Shown here piece by piece: positions 10,310-21,969 of a stretch of 64,000 nucleotides of DNA (the first letter of the stretch is position 1; every line of letters begins with the position of its first letter). The DNA is from Bathynomus jamesi (taxonomy: Eukaryota > Arthropoda > Malacostraca > Isopoda > Cirolanidae): positions 1,151,501-1,215,500 of the forward strand of contig JAJOZX010000089.1 in the NCBI GenBank assembly GCA_023014485.1, given 5' to 3'. The notes under the pieces are model-generated. The model was not told the origin of the DNA and made no database searches. It was given only the letters and a program-made list of their open reading frames with translations. The position numbers were made by a program, and so were the translations under genes.

Positions 10310-11525
10310 TAAGTGTAACCTTAGGTGGCTCCTTGAACGCTTATTAGTCTGTCTGCATTCTTATATTGTCCCTAAAAGTTTATTTTCTTCAAAAGTTTTA
10401 CACTTGAAATCATCTTGAAATTTTAACCTAATTAAATTTAATTTATCATTTTAAAAATTTTAAGGGATTGAATTTTTATAATGAAACCTTTTAAGTTATT
10501 GCCTCGAACTCATGAAGAAATAAAGAGAATATCTTCAAATAATCTTGTCTTCAAAAACTGAATTAAATAAACATCGTTTGATCAAAATGGTTTTCGATTA
10601 AAACGACTTTGTATACCATCTTCTTTTCGTTTATGAAATATAGACAATGGTCACGTATCCGCTTCTTCGCATCAACCCCCTCTTTTATATAACCTCCGAA
10701 TCATCGTACATTATCTTCGCATCACCGCACTCGAGTTTTCTCCCCTTTTTGAGATTTTGGATGCTCATCTTATGTCTGGAGTACGATAATGACTTGGCGT
10801 AACTTAAAAGGCAATATGCATTATGTACAATCTCGTCCGCAATTATGTACACCTTAATGTACGTGTCGAGTCTTAAGGTAAGTACACTGTAGAGTATTTT
10901 TTATTATAACGGACCTCCTCATTATCGCACTTTTCGCTTCGTCGTACGCCTCAACCGGTCCATGAGTGCGACGATTCGTGAGTTCTTCGTAACTCAAAGT
11001 ATCATCAACAAAATTAAGATTTGAGGAGATTTCGTTTAAGGATGATTATATGGGGTTGTTTTCATAAATTTTATGCTCGTTTATATAATTTTATGACCCT
11101 TTTTTATTGCAGTCTAGTTTAATGCGTAAATTTTGCGATACGAAATTATTCTTCTCTGAAAATACGTAAATGGCGATGCGTGGAAAAGTTTTTAAAGTGC
11201 AGTGAACACAATTTAAGATTATTATTTTTAATATGATTTGTATTAATTAATCTTTAATTAAATATTATTTTTAATAATATTTAATAATCAAGCTTCGGTG
11301 AAGAAAGCTTTCGTAGACGAATCAAACGCGTTCTTTGTGATGTTTCTGATGCAGGTGCGAATGAACGTCAGCGTCCCTGAACACTTACTTGGCCAAGCAA
11401 AAATCTTAAACTTTGAAGACGAAACAAAGAGGCCTTTGACTTAGAACTGACGCGTATGGCTTCAGAAAATATCTACTGACGTGGAGAAGTATTTTATGAT
11501 AAACTCCAGCCGCCGACATGAAATT
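10310..11525. other. unannotated AT-rich stretch
   Basis: No long reading frame, terminal repeat or recognised element. It contains short A/T runs and a few TTCGCATCA repeats near 10660-10735. Confidence 0.5.
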
Positions 11526-11529
11526 TTTT

Positions 11530-13050
11530 TACGCAGGAAGACGGAGCCAAAGGCGAATGCCCACCAAAAACGCCCCACCCCCATAGAAGAAGAAGAAGAG
11601 CCAAAATCAAGACCCAAAATTTTCGAGATGCCTGGATACTCTGTGTTTGAAAGATTGGAGATATAGACAGGAGGAAAGATGGATTGAGGAAGAGTGTTCC
11701 AGAGTTCACCGGTTGAATAGATGAAAGATTGATTGAAAATACCGATTAACCCTCGCGTTAGAGATTTGGACGGAAAAGGAATGAGAATCTATCGATAGTC
11801 TGGTACTGCATACTCTCCTTAAATGAGGAGACATACAGTTAGAGAGTTTACGAGAGCAGTGTCCGTTATAATAGCGGCGATAGTAAAGAGAGAGTGAGAC
11901 AACATTGCGGCGAAAAGAAAGGGATTGAAGATAGTCAGTAAGAAGTGGGAATTGATGGAACAAAAAGCCTTTGATTCCACTCGGTCAAATAGAGCTGTGT
12001 GGAATTTTCCACCCCACACATGGGACGAGTACTTTAAACATAGGCGGAGAAGACCTCTGTAAAGAAACAGCAACTGAGTGAGCATGAAGAAACTGCGGAA
12101 CCGGTACAATACACACAACCTCTTAGGAGCTGTTTTAGAAAGAGTATATGTAATATTTCCAGGAAAGATCACGAGGAAAGGAAACACGAACAAAGTTAAG
12201 AGAAGAGGAAGGACTGAGTTGTGTATTGTTGAAGGTAAGGGGATAGTCGTGTGGAAGATTTTGACGAGTAGACAGATGAAGGAACCGAGTTTTTGAGGCA
12301 TTGAAAACCACAAGGATTTCTCTACTCCAATCAGAGATAGCAGAAAGAACAGAGGTCAGGTGACCATTTTGAAGCCGTCTCACGCGAATCATGGAGTGAC
12401 TGTTGAAAAGGACGCTTTGTGAAGTGGGTGGAGAAGTAAAGGGTGGAATCATCAGCATATGAGTGGATAGGACTGGAAGTGTGACTTAATAGATCATTGA
12501 TAAATAAAAGGAAATGAGTGGGTGACAGGACAGAGCCCTCAGGAACACCACTAGTAATAGCTTTAGGAAAAGAACAGTGGCCATTTACAACCGCAGCTAT
12601 AGATCGGCCAGAAAGGAAATTAGAGATGAAGGCACAGATGGAAGGGTAGAAACCGAAGAGGGACAGTTTGGAAATGAAGGATTTGTACCAGGCCCTATCA
12701 AAAGCTTTTGTATGTCTAGCGCAATAGCAAAAGTTTCACCAAAATTCGGAAAGGAGGATGACCAAGAGTCAGAGAGATATGCAAGAAGATCGCCAGTAGA
12801 GCGTCCCTTGCGGAACCTATACTGACGATGTGAAAGAAGATTGTGAGAAGAGAGGCGTTTAAGAATCTTCCTATTAAAGATAGATTCAAAAACTTTTTAA
12901 AGGCAAGAAATCAAAGTAATTGGACGATAGTTGGAGGGTTGAGAGCGGTTACGCTTCTTTGGGACAAGCTGAATGAGTGGGAGCTTGCAGCAAGAAGGAA
13001 AAGTACCAGATGAAAGACAAAGACGAAAGAGTTTGCCTATGCAGGTTGTG
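11530..13050 (-). pseudogene. LINE D reverse transcriptase, 3' half (continues at 19417)
   Basis: Leftward from 13050 the frames give TTCIGKLFRLCLSSGTFPSC, PKKRNRSQPSNYRPI, FESIFNRKILKRL, RSTGDLLAYLSDS-like text, and a catalytic SYADDSTLYFS (about 12464-12440). Beyond it come SDWSREILVVFNASKTRFLH, SWKYYIYS and VESKAF, the standard order of a jockey-superfamily reverse transcriptase and its C-terminal region. Frames switch several times. The copy stops abruptly at 13050 because the 13051-19416 transposon is inserted; the preceding coding part resumes at 19417. A second, more degraded copy lies at 35034-36215. Confidence 0.85.
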
Positions 13051-13055
13051 CTTCT

Positions 13056-13119
13056 CGGACAATATCCCCCCTTGGACAGTATCCCCCAAGACATCTCCCC
13101 GCGGACAATATCCCCCCAA
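13056..13119. repeat. subterminal array of GGACAATATCCCCC units, left end
   Basis: Four consecutive units, GGACAATATCCCCCC, GGACAGTATCCCCC, GACATCTCCCC and GGACAATATCCCCCC, are separated by two or three bases. They are the terminal and subterminal repeats of the 6.37-kb transposon and plausible transposase binding sites. Confidence 0.8.
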
Positions 13120-13303
13120 GATGGTTTCTCTGATCTCGAATCACTGTAAATAGTCGGGCTGTTACATCGTTGTACTTCTTTCTTCCTGGCTGCGGACCAT
13201 GACCAGCTACGGCTTGTAAAGTTCGTTCATGCTGAATGAATGTGATGAAATTCCAAATATTTGGATGAGTACATCGAACATTTAAAATGTTCCTAGATTT
13301 TTT

Positions 13304-14164
13304 TATACAGGGTGTACATAAAGTCAGGATCTATTTTTGTGAAGCACTTGGAAATTATATGGAATTCTATCATAAAATGATAAAGTGGTAACATTTATTA
13401 AATAATTAAGAGTAGGATTCGACGTGACGCCCATCAGTATCCCTGCACAGCTCAAATCGTTCCGCAGCATTTCTAAACACATTCTGGAGCATTTGCGGGG
13501 TTATGTTATCTGCAGCAGTTGGTATACGTGTACGTAAGTTTTCAAGACTCGTAATCTTCGTCTGATAGACGTGCGATTTGATAAAGCCCCATGCAAAGAA
13601 ATCTAAAGGGGTTAAATCTGGTGATCTCGCTGGCCAAGGTCTGTTGCTTCCGCGTCCGATCCAGCGATTTGGAAAACGTCCATTTAGATAATCCTGAATA
13701 ATTTTGGCATAGTGACAAGGAACACCATCAACATGATGGTGCTCCTTGTCCCAATGCCAAAATTGTTCAGGATTATCTAAATGGACGTTTTCCAAATCGC
13801 TGGATCGGACGCGGAAGCAACAAAAGACCTTGGCCAGCGAGATCACCAGATTTAACCCCTTTAGATTTCTTTGCATGGGGCTTTATCAAATCGCACGTCT
13901 ATCAGACGAAGATTACGAGTCTTGAAAACTTACGTACACGTATACGAACTGCTGCAGATAACATAACCCCGCAAATGCTCCAGAATGTGTTTAGAAATGC
14001 TGCGGAACGATTTGAGCTGTGCAGGGATACTGATGGGCGTCACGTCGAATCCTACTCTTAATTATTTAATAAATGTTACCACTTTATCATTTTATGATTG
14101 AATTCCATATAATTTCCAAGTGCTTCACAAAAATAGACCCTGACTTTATGTACACCCTGTATAA
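13304..14164. mobile_element. fold-back (inverted-repeat) Tc/mariner-like element
   Basis: Two ~428-base arms are near-perfect inverted copies meeting at about 13734. The outer ends are TACAGGGTGTACATAAAGTC in both orientations, next to TA. Each arm encodes the C-terminus of a Tc/mariner-like transposase on the strand running outward: QDYLNGRFPNRWIGRG, PARSPDLTPLDFFAWG, and AERFELCRDTDGRHVE before a stop. The element therefore arose by inverted duplication of the 3' end of a transposon rather than by internal deletion. Confidence 0.85.
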
Positions 14165-14289
14165 TTTTTTAGTGTTTCGAGGTACCAAAAGTGTTACCTC
14201 ACAAAAAATTTGCCCCACTTTATCTGTGAGTGAATTATTACACATAATTACATTATAATGAATTATAGTTGCCTACGCGCGCGCATGCA

Positions 14290-14403
<114 letters not shown>

Positions 14404-14415
14404 ATATATAATACA

Positions 14416-14804
14416 CACAGACCGTGCATGGAACAAGGAACTCTTCTGGGAAAAAATTAAATCCACTATAGTCCGAATAAGTAATGGTAAATGACAAACG
14501 CTATAGTTTGTATTCAGTCCGACGTGAATACGAGTCTTTTGCTAATATTGAGGTTCTGAATATAGTAGGCTAGGTGTAGCTGTACCCCTAAATCCTGTCC
14601 CAAAGCTGGATCCTCTCTGCTTTACAGATAGCTGGTGAGGGAAGCTATATTTTTGGGGCCTCTATGCGAGTGACCCGTTGCCCACATTGAGCTAATATCA
14701 TGAAAAAGAAAAACTATACGGTTTGTCATTTATCATTACTTATTCGGACTATAGTGGATTTAATTTTTTCACAGGAGAGTTCCTTGTTCCATGCACGGTC
14801 TGTG
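14416..14804. mobile_element. MITE with ~90-bp inverted repeats (family M1)
   Basis: The ends read CACAGACCGTGCATGGAACA in inverted orientation. Homology extends through TAAATCCACTATAGTCCGAA and GTAATGGTAAATGACAAA. The centre contains CAAAGCTGGATCCTCTCTGC and CAGATAGCTGGTGAGGGAAG. Other copies are one end at 42296-42390 and a large fold-back at 45187-45935. There is no coding sequence. Confidence 0.85.
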
Positions 14805-14824
14805 GGTATCATGAAAAACCTCAG

Positions 14825-14860
<36 letters not shown>

Positions 14861-14862
<2 letters not shown>

Positions 14863-15770
14863 TAGATGTGTTCAAAAAGTTCCCGAACTGGTTATGCTGC
14901 GCGCGCATCACATGACGCGCATGCGCGTCATGTGATTCATGTTGTAGTGTGACTGTCTGTGTCCAAAGACTGTTACCGCTTGTTGCTATCGTATTTTGTT
15001 CTCTCGATATTTACTGTTTTGTGAAGTCATTTTGTGTGTTTTGTCGTATTTTGTGCATTTGCATAATGGTTACTGTTGAAGAACAAAGTGTGTGCATACT
15101 CGTGAAATTTTACGTTAAGCTGGGCAACACTGCTTCTGAAACCACTTTTGAGTGGCACAAGCGCTTTAGGAAGGCCGAACGTCGACGGAGAACGATGCAA
15201 GGGTGGGACGACCTTCCACTTCAAGAACTGATGATACTGTTGCTTGTGTTCGTGAAATGATTCGAAGGAACCGTAGACTGACAGTCAGGGAAGTCGCAGA
15301 CGAAATGAACATTTCGATGGAATCATGCCACATGATCCTCACAGAGAATTTGGGGATACATCGTGTGTCAGCCAAACTTGTGCCATGACTCTTAACTGCG
15401 GAGTAGGAAGAGCAACGTGTTGTTGTGTCTACCTCTTTCAACGTGCCAATCTTGATGAAAATTTTCTCAGAAACATCGTTACGGGTGACATGACATGGGT
15501 GTTTGGGTATGACGTTGAAACAAAACAAAAGTCATCGCAATGGAAGTGCGCGACAGTAGCCATTATTCAAATGCACAAAATGCGACAAAACACACAAAAT
15601 TACTTCACAAAACAGTAAATATCGAGAGAACAAAATACGATAGCAACAAGCGGTAACCGTCTTTGGACACAGACTGAGTCACACTACAACATGCATCACA
15701 TGACGCGCATGCGCGTCATGTGATGCGCGCGCAGCATAACCAGTTCGGGAACTTTTTGAACACGCCTCGT
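14861..15770 (+). mobile_element. mariner-like element with ~210-bp inverted repeats, internally deleted
   Basis: The left end GTGTTCAAAAAGTTCCCGAA is repeated inverted at the right end, and similarity runs about 210 bases inward, far longer than in a normal mariner. Each arm contains its own palindrome, ATCACATGACGCGCATGCGC followed by its complement. The interior holds the N-terminal half of a transposase only. Confidence 0.8.
15066..15530 (+). pseudogene. mariner-like transposase, N-terminal part
   Basis: The ATG at 15066 opens MVTVEEQSVCILVKFYVKLG, then TFEWHKRFRKAERR. A frameshift near 15200 leads to GRPSTSRTDD, VREMIRRNRRLTVREVAD and SMESCHMILTENLGIHRVSA, the paired helix-turn-helix DNA-binding region. 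After another shift, FQRANLDENFLRNIVTGDMT appears, the segment around the first catalytic aspartate (VTGD). The rest of the catalytic domain is missing: coding text runs straight into the right inverted repeat. Non-functional. Confidence 0.8.
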
Positions 15771-16299
15771 GTATATATATATATATATATATACTAGGGC
15801 GGAGTGAAACAACTTTTTATTTCAAATTTATTTGTCTTACTTGTTTTTTGGTATATTAGAACATAAAAATGATGTATTCAGTCATTTAATGTTTGTAACT
15901 CAAACAATCTCTCGCATTTTTACATAAAAGCAAAATGGCCATAAATAAAAATATGCTCATAACATAAAAACTAAGTGTTCTATAAAAAAAATAATTCAGG
16001 AAAAACGCTTTATAATGCAAAACTATACTTAAAAAACACCATTGTGCATACATTGTATTGAAATAAAATTGTATCTGGTCTCAGTTGGATGCCGTAAATC
16101 AATTACATTTGAATGCGATATAAAACCTGCTCATCTCAACTATTATTTTTTCAGGAGAGGCATCAGATCCTTTTTGGTTTCAAGTGAGAGAAGCAGAGAG
16201 CGACTTTTTATTCTTGACCTAATAAATCCGTCTCTTGATTCCTGTGATATTACTGATGCTGATGCATCTGTAACCAACTTCACGGCTCTTTCGACGTTC

Positions 16300-18377
16300 T
16301 GTGTGTGAATGGGGTATTGTTCAACTTTGAAACACTTTGTTTCTTACTCAAGCAATTCTTCATCACACAATTTAGAAGTGAGAGGTGGTTCATTGATATC
16401 AATCCTATCCCAGATGATGATGTCTGTCCAATGTGATGCTTTGAAATTCAATTCTGGTACTCTAAATTCTCTAATTTTCATTGTATTGGTTTCCTTACAC
16501 TTTCTTGTCTGTATTATTCGATCGATTGCAACTTTGCGCAGCTTTTGCTCACTCTCTGACAGCGCTGATAGAAGAATATTTTCTGAGTGAGCAAAATAGG
16601 CATTCCGTGATATATAAGGTTGGACAACTTTTTGTATACCTTGGGGCAACAGGTTGAACCTTTTTATCGCATCAAAGATGTTTGGGTCCATCAGGCAGAT
16701 ACGGTTTAAATTTTATATTGAACCAGTTAGAACCATAGTTTGTTACTATGAACAGAACAAGGCTACGTAACTCTCTGGAGGGATTCTTTTGGGAGACATA
16801 ATAACGACATAGTCTGTTAGCTACAGTTAATCATCTAGAGTTGTTAAGGGGACCAGGCTTGAGTTTCTCTAGACTTCGGTCAACATATCCTTGCCTTATG
16901 GACCCAATTATTCTGAACATGTATTGTTGGTCATTACTTAAATCTTCTATGAGTTCATCTGTGAGAACTGGGATGCATATCGGCCCCATCCGTAATTGGA
17001 GAGAACTTTACCACACGCATCTCATGGCAGATCTTAAGAGTATTACCAATAGATCCACTGAATGATCTTGGCCAGTTGTTTTCTCGTCGTATCGCTCAAA
17101 CAGATGCCTTAAGGGAAGTTCATTTGTATGTAACATACAAATGCTCCATTGCAATGGTCGGTTCAGCTTCTGCTCGATGAAAGGGATTATGCCACCTTTA
17201 GACACAGTGTTGACATTCGTATTGTCGCACCCTATCACCTGGAGATTCTGGTCTAGTGTCACTTCATTCAAGTAAGCGAACAACGATTCAGATACATCAC
17301 TTGCTTTTCCAGATTTAGGGCTCAAATGGTTAAGGTATTCTCCACCAGGCTCACTCAATAGTACATAATGTTCTTCAACAATTATATCCTGGTACCATTT
17401 ACCAACGTCTTGTCTTTTCTCCCATATAAAGCTTTAACATCACCACAACTTTGTGCAGCTTCAACTTGTAATGTTTTTCTCAATTTCTGTCTCTCTCTTC
17501 TCCCCTTACTTCGATCAATAAAAAAGTCACTGTATTTTTCGGTAATGATACGCAAATCCACCAAAGTAGCTGAAGCAATGGCCGATGTAGCCCTATCTGA
17601 AACACCAAATCTGTCGGCTTCCATGGCGAGATTGGGTAAAGGGGCTCTCATTTGAATGTTGGAGCATTCATATTCAGACTCAGTTGTTGAACTTACTTCG
17701 GTACTAGAGAGATCAGTATTAGTATCAGGTGAAAGCACATCATCAATGAATACCTTTTCGAATTCTTCATGCATGATTATTTTTCTTCGCTTACTTCCTT
17801 GTTGTTCCTTCAACTTTCTTGCATTTCTTTTTGCTATAGATCTTGAAAGGGTAACATCCACACCTCCAATCACCATATTTCGCATAGTCCTCTGATCGTC
17901 AAGGAATTCCAGTTCTTCTTTGGGTATTCTTGATTCTTTTGGACAAACACAAATAATATGTTTTTCTTTACATGCGCTTTTTCGGCAGCCAAAATCTTGG
18001 TGCGAAATGAAGTTGCATTTACAGGCACAAATGTCAAAGAGTTCTACCAATGATTTTTTGAACAATTCAATAAGCTTCGCACTGCTTTTGGATCGATTGA
18101 GTTGCGTAACCTTGTCGGTAAAGCGTTTCAACTTGGTAATTATGGATTTTTTACTCATTGAAGGTATTGATGAACGTTTCCACACTTCGACCAATGCTTC
18201 TGCTATCGTTTCGAGAATATCATTATTTGTCAATTTTGCAGATGAGCCTTCCTTCAGTAGAAGAAAATATCTCCCAACCTGCATATTAGAAGATAGGACA
18301 TTATGTGGCAATTCACTTGGAATTCCGAACAGAAAATGTTGCTTCACCGACTGTCTAGTTAGTAGGGATTTTGCCAT
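16300..18377 (-). pseudogene. transposase-like gene of the 6.37-kb element
   Basis: The start ATG at 18377 gives a 331-codon open frame (to 17382): MAKSLLTRQSVKQHFLFGIP, a Cys-rich stretch CACKCNFISHQDFGCRKSAC (roughly residues 118-137), then FLDDQRTMRNMVIGG and a Ser/Thr-rich acidic region. A one-base shift near 17380 leads to IVEEHYVLLSEPGGEYLNHL, NLQVIGCDNTNVNT with a candidate catalytic aspartate, and a Cys-x-x-His-like CMLHTNELPLRHLF. Further shifts precede 16691-16344, which reads LPQGIQKVVQPYISRNAYFA and KIREFRVPELNFKA. I recognise this layout from uncharacterised, multi-copy arthropod proteins, and infer an RNase H-fold transposase. The exact superfamily is unknown. Several disruptions make this copy dead. 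Confidence 0.65.
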
Positions 18378-18913
18378 ATTTAGATCTGAGGTTAATTTCT
18401 ACAGAAATATCACATGAAAATCTGAAAAAATACAAAACACGGAATTAGTTAAAACAAATTATATATAAGCTCTAAAACTAAAATGTAAGCATATTTTACT
18501 CAATAGTCTTTGTAGCCACCCATGCTACAATATGCAGCATGCGGATCCTACCCCCATCCCTTATCAGCCATATGCAAGATGTCATTGACCTCGAGTGAGA
18601 CTGACGTTTAGATAAGCGTCTGTGTGTTCTTAAGTAGTTGGTGATTAGTAAGTATCGCTTGTGTTGTGTGAATATATTTACTCGTTATAGTTATAGCCAA
18701 ATAACGCACAATATAACGCGATATCTTCTCTCAAAAACCGATAGATATTATACTAGGGATCTTTCAAAATATGACTCCGCCATTTTGTTTTTGGTAAAAA
18801 TGCGGCGGGTGGAGGGTCTTAAAAAGAAAATATTATCTTTTTAGAACTTCTAGAGGGTCAATACACCAAATCATGAGTGAGGCAAGACGGTTTAATATTT
18901 TCACTCCACCTTA

Positions 18914-18993
<80 letters not shown>
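18914..18993. repeat. (TA)n microsatellite
   Basis: Long TA tract split from the one at 19260-19325 by an inverted-repeat element. Confidence 0.95.
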
Positions 18994-18995
<2 letters not shown>

Positions 18996-19259
18996 ACAGG
19001 GAATCTGTGTAACAGGAATTTCATGAAATCCGTAAAATGTTCAAGGATTTCATGTAAGATTAAGTTGTGATATTTTCGTTAGTCTTAACGAAAATATCAT
19101 GACTTAACCTAACCAGTCGTCAAGGGCGTACAGTTGGCCTAACCCGGCATTGAATAATTTTCCCGTAGGTTTAATGAAATATCACAACTTAATCTCACAT
19201 GAAATCCCTGAACATTTTAGGAATTTCATGAAATTCCTAGCTACACAGATTCCCTGTAA
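18994..19259. mobile_element. MITE inserted in a TA tract (family M2)
   Basis: The ends TTACAGGGAATCTGTGTA are inverted, with similarity running to ATTAAGTTGTGATATTT on each side. The core carries GACTTAACCTAACCAGTCGT and GGCATTGAATA. The same core appears near 54420-54510 and 56195-56295. It is flanked by TA repeats, so the target duplication cannot be read. Confidence 0.75.
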
Positions 19260-19266
19260 TATATAT

Positions 19267-19325
<59 letters not shown>

Positions 19326-19364
19326 CACACACGCGTCACATACAAAAAAAGGTATATTATCTGC

Positions 19365-19416
19365 AGGGGATATCGTCCTGGGTGATTCTGTCCACGGGGA
19401 ATAGTGTCCTGATACC
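19365..19416. repeat. subterminal array of GGACAATATCCCC-type units, right end
   Basis: Reading leftward from 19416: GGACACTATTCCCC, GGACAGAATCACCC, GGACGATATCCCCT. Three units mirror the array at 13056-13119 and define the right terminus of the 6.37-kb transposon. Confidence 0.75.
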
Positions 19417-19982
19417 GCAGGGTGTTGGCAGAGAAACATAGTTCTTGAGAACAACAGAAAGGACCCCCATCAGAGCCGTACTTTTTCGTAGAGTTGAGCC
19501 CAAATAGGGCAGCAAAACATCTTTGGAAGAAATGCTAATATCAGAAATACTGTAATTAAGTCAGAGGGAGGAGATCGAGGAACAGCACCGAAATCGTCCA
19601 TGGTTGAGTTGGAGGCGAAAGTTTGACCGAGGAGTTCAGCTTTATCAGAAGAGGCGGCAACTTAGCCGTCAAAACAGAAAAGAGGAGGGAAAGAAGAAGC
19701 TATAAAGTTGATGGAAAGGTTCTTAGCTATAATGCCAGAAAGAGCGAGAAGAATTAGAATTTTATATTTTTTCATATTTTTTGTTCGATGAAGGAAGTTT
19801 TTGGCGAGTCGAAGAACAGATTTTTCACGATTCTGGGAAGAAATATAAGTTGAGTGAGAGTTAGGAGTTGGGTGGCGACGGTCCCTTCTGAAAGGCTCCT
19901 CTTTGTTGCGAATAGCATCTGAACAAGCAAAGTTATGAAGCTTCTTTTGCATTAGTAGTAGGTAAAAGTTATTTTGCATTAG
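19417..19982 (-). pseudogene. LINE D, upstream coding part (continues at 13050)
   Basis: Leftward from 19979: MQNNFYLLLMQKKLHNFACS, then DAIRNKEEPFRRDRRH, HSTYISSQNREKSVLRLAKN and SASSFPPLF-like residues of the linker before the reverse transcriptase. Then frameshifted YGSDG and LKNYVSLPTPC, which lines up with TTCIGKLFRL at 13050. This is the same LINE, split by the 13051-19416 insertion. Its 5' side is cut by the Tc/mariner-like element at 19985. Confidence 0.75.
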
Positions 19983-20748
19983 TACAGGGTGGGAGAAAAG
20001 TCTTTAAGGATTTTATGCACACAACTATTTAGCTAAAAACATTATACAGATAAGTGTTCAAATGATGAAACAAATCAAACAAAAAGTCTAAAGGAATTTT
20101 ACTTCTACAAATATTTTGTTAAATTGTAATTTAATCTTCAAAGCGTTCTCCATCCGCTATGATACATTTGTGGATACTCTCTGTGAAACTCTTCATTGTT
20201 CTTTTCCTTTTCAGTTGTTCATCTATTCTGCTTCCAAAGGCATTCACATTTGGATAGATTAAACCAGGAGTGTAGAGTTTGTCACGCACATAAGCCCAAG
20301 GCCAGAAATCACATGGGGTTAAATCAGGTGATCTGGCTAGCCACTCGATGAGACCTCGCCGCCCAAGCCATCTTCCTTCAAGGTTCGTATCCAGAATCTC
20401 ACGGGCAGCTGCAGAGTAATGTGGCGGCGCTCCATCGTGTTCATAGAGCCAATTCTTGCCAACGCCATTAGTAAACTATGGCAAAACTTTGTCGTTCACT
20501 ACCTGGCAATAGCGTTTTCTATCCATCGTATCTCTCGATATGTCAAAGGAAACGAGTCCTGAATAACCAATGCACGCACAAACTGCTAGTATAGCCGTTT
20601 CAACGGATTTATCTAATCGTATTTGGGTTTTTTTTTCGCCCACTAGTGAACGTTGTTTGTTTCCTTTACTCGCTAAACCGAAGACACATTCATCTGAAAA
20701 TTTGATCTTTCCAAGGAAATCTGGATCACTGTTGAACTTTTGTCTCGT

Positions 20749-20911
20749 TATGATAATAAAAACCCACTGTAATAGACAGAGTTTATTTCCACAACAGTTT
20801 CGATGCCCACTGGCATCCTCTTCGGGTGGATATCCGAAGAGGATGCCAGTGGACATCGAACTGTTGTGGAAATAAACTCTGTCTATTAGAGTGGGTTTTT
20901 GTTATCATATT
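20749..20911. repeat. palindromic insert with hammerhead-like cores on both strands
   Basis: Two ~80-base inverted arms meet at about 20830 (CTTCGGGTGGATATCCGAAG). In each arm the outward strand reads CCGAAGA, G, a six-base GATGCC/GGCATC stem over AGTG, then GAAAC (minus strand, 20826-20795). The plus-strand arm (20834-20863) has GGACATC and GAAC, so it is degraded. The expected CTGANGA has C in place of its T. It interrupts the transposase frame. Confidence 0.6.
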
Positions 20912-21216
20912 TTGACCTTCACGTAGAAAAGTGAAGTTTTTGCATTTATTTTGTCTCGTTGTTTCAGCAAACTGCAGCCATCTATCAAAATCATCGTCGT
21001 ATACGAGCTGAGAGTAAATGGGTTTGTAATCGTGGTACCCCTGTGAGTTCAATATTTCTGCTACTGAAGATTTTGAAATACCCAATTCCTCTTCGACTTT
21101 TCTCGTTGAATTTGTTGGATCAACTCGAAAAGTGGCGAGGACATTTTCTTTGTTGTTTTCTCCTGTCGCCATTACTGGCCTTCCGCTTCTTGGACGATCT
21201 TTTACCAGGCTCCCTG

Positions 21217-21622
21217 CAGCGCCGGCCTTAGGATATTTCGGGCCCTGTGCAGAGTATACTGTACGGGCCCCCCATAACACAAGTCAAATTGTTTTTCATT
21301 GCTAATCATTTTATTTTAGTAGATTGTTAACAAGTACAACAAGTAAAATTTAACTATACAAGTGCACCTGTAACAGAATACCAACAGACCAACAGCCTTT
21401 ACTATTATTACTACTTATTACTTTATTATTATCAAATATTTAAACTATCATAATGCAATCATTAAGGCCATGATGGATCGGTGATCTGAAAATAAATTAC
21501 ATTAATTTACACCAATTTTGGCATTCTGACGTCGATGGTAAATTTCTGTAAAATTTTCGGGCCCCCCTAAGTTGCGGGCCCTGTGCGACCGCACGGTTCG
21601 CACACCCCTAAGGCCGGCACTG
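21217..21622. mobile_element. hAT-type MITE
   Basis: The ends CAGCGCCGGCCTTAGG and, inverted, CAGTGCCGGCCTTAGG match the CAG-x-G start of hAT elements. CTCCCTG flanks both sides (7 identical bases, consistent with an 8-bp duplication). The interior is AT-rich with no coding capacity. It splits the transposase DNA-binding region. Confidence 0.85.
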
Positions 21623-21969
21623 CTCCCTGTTTCCAAAAGTTTGAGCTTCCAGTATCGAAGAGTGGTTGCATTTGGTGATGGTTTAATATATTTTTCTTGA
21701 AATAAACGCAAACTTTCCTCACAGTTATTATAAGAAATAGTCCACGATACAAGATACACTTTTTCTTCGTTGCTGTATTCCATCCTTACTGACATGGCCT
21801 GACTGGAGCTAGGGCGTAGGGTCTTCTTGTTCTAACCTAGGGTCATTCCTGGCCTTGTTAGTTGCTTTGAAAAAGTATCGCATACACTGCAGTGATATCA
21901 TTGGAATTCATTTATTATTAACAAATTATTTGTATGTATAAAATCCTTAAAGACTTTTCTCTCACCCTG

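Larger units (their letters stand above)
20105..21795 (-). pseudogene. Tc/mariner-like transposase, interrupted
   Basis: Start ATG at 21795: MSVRMEYSNEEKVYLVSWTI, an HTH-bearing N-terminus found in insect DDE transposons. It is interrupted by the hAT MITE, then DRPRSGRPVMATGENNKENV, a second HTH (VEEELGISKSSVAEILNSQG) and RWLQFAETTRQNK. The second insertion follows. Then KFNSDPDFLGKIKFSDECVF (first aspartate), GKNWLYEHDGAPPHYSAAAR (second aspartate), RSPDLTPCDFWPWAYVRDKL, and MKSFTESIHKCI close to the end. There is a stop at 20476. Insertions and stops make it inactive. Confidence 0.85.
19985..21969 (-). mobile_element. Tc/mariner-like element with two insertions
   Basis: The left end CAGGGTGGGAGAAAAGTCTT and the inverted right end CAGGGTGAGAGAAAAGTCTT continue as TAAGGATTTTAT on both sides. 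The left flank is TA (19983-19984); the right is CA, a decayed TA. Inside is a transposase broken by a fold-back at 20749-20911 and a hAT MITE at 21217-21622. It lies at the 5' edge of the LINE D fragment. Confidence 0.85.

Noticed and set aside
11481..11963. Open frames of 61, 71 and 85 codons
   Set aside because: They lie in the decayed 3' part of LINE D and do not match its reading frame consistently.
16042..18417. Several plus-strand frames of 74-165 codons
   Set aside because: They are antisense shadows of the minus-strand transposase-like gene, which has the coherent protein text.
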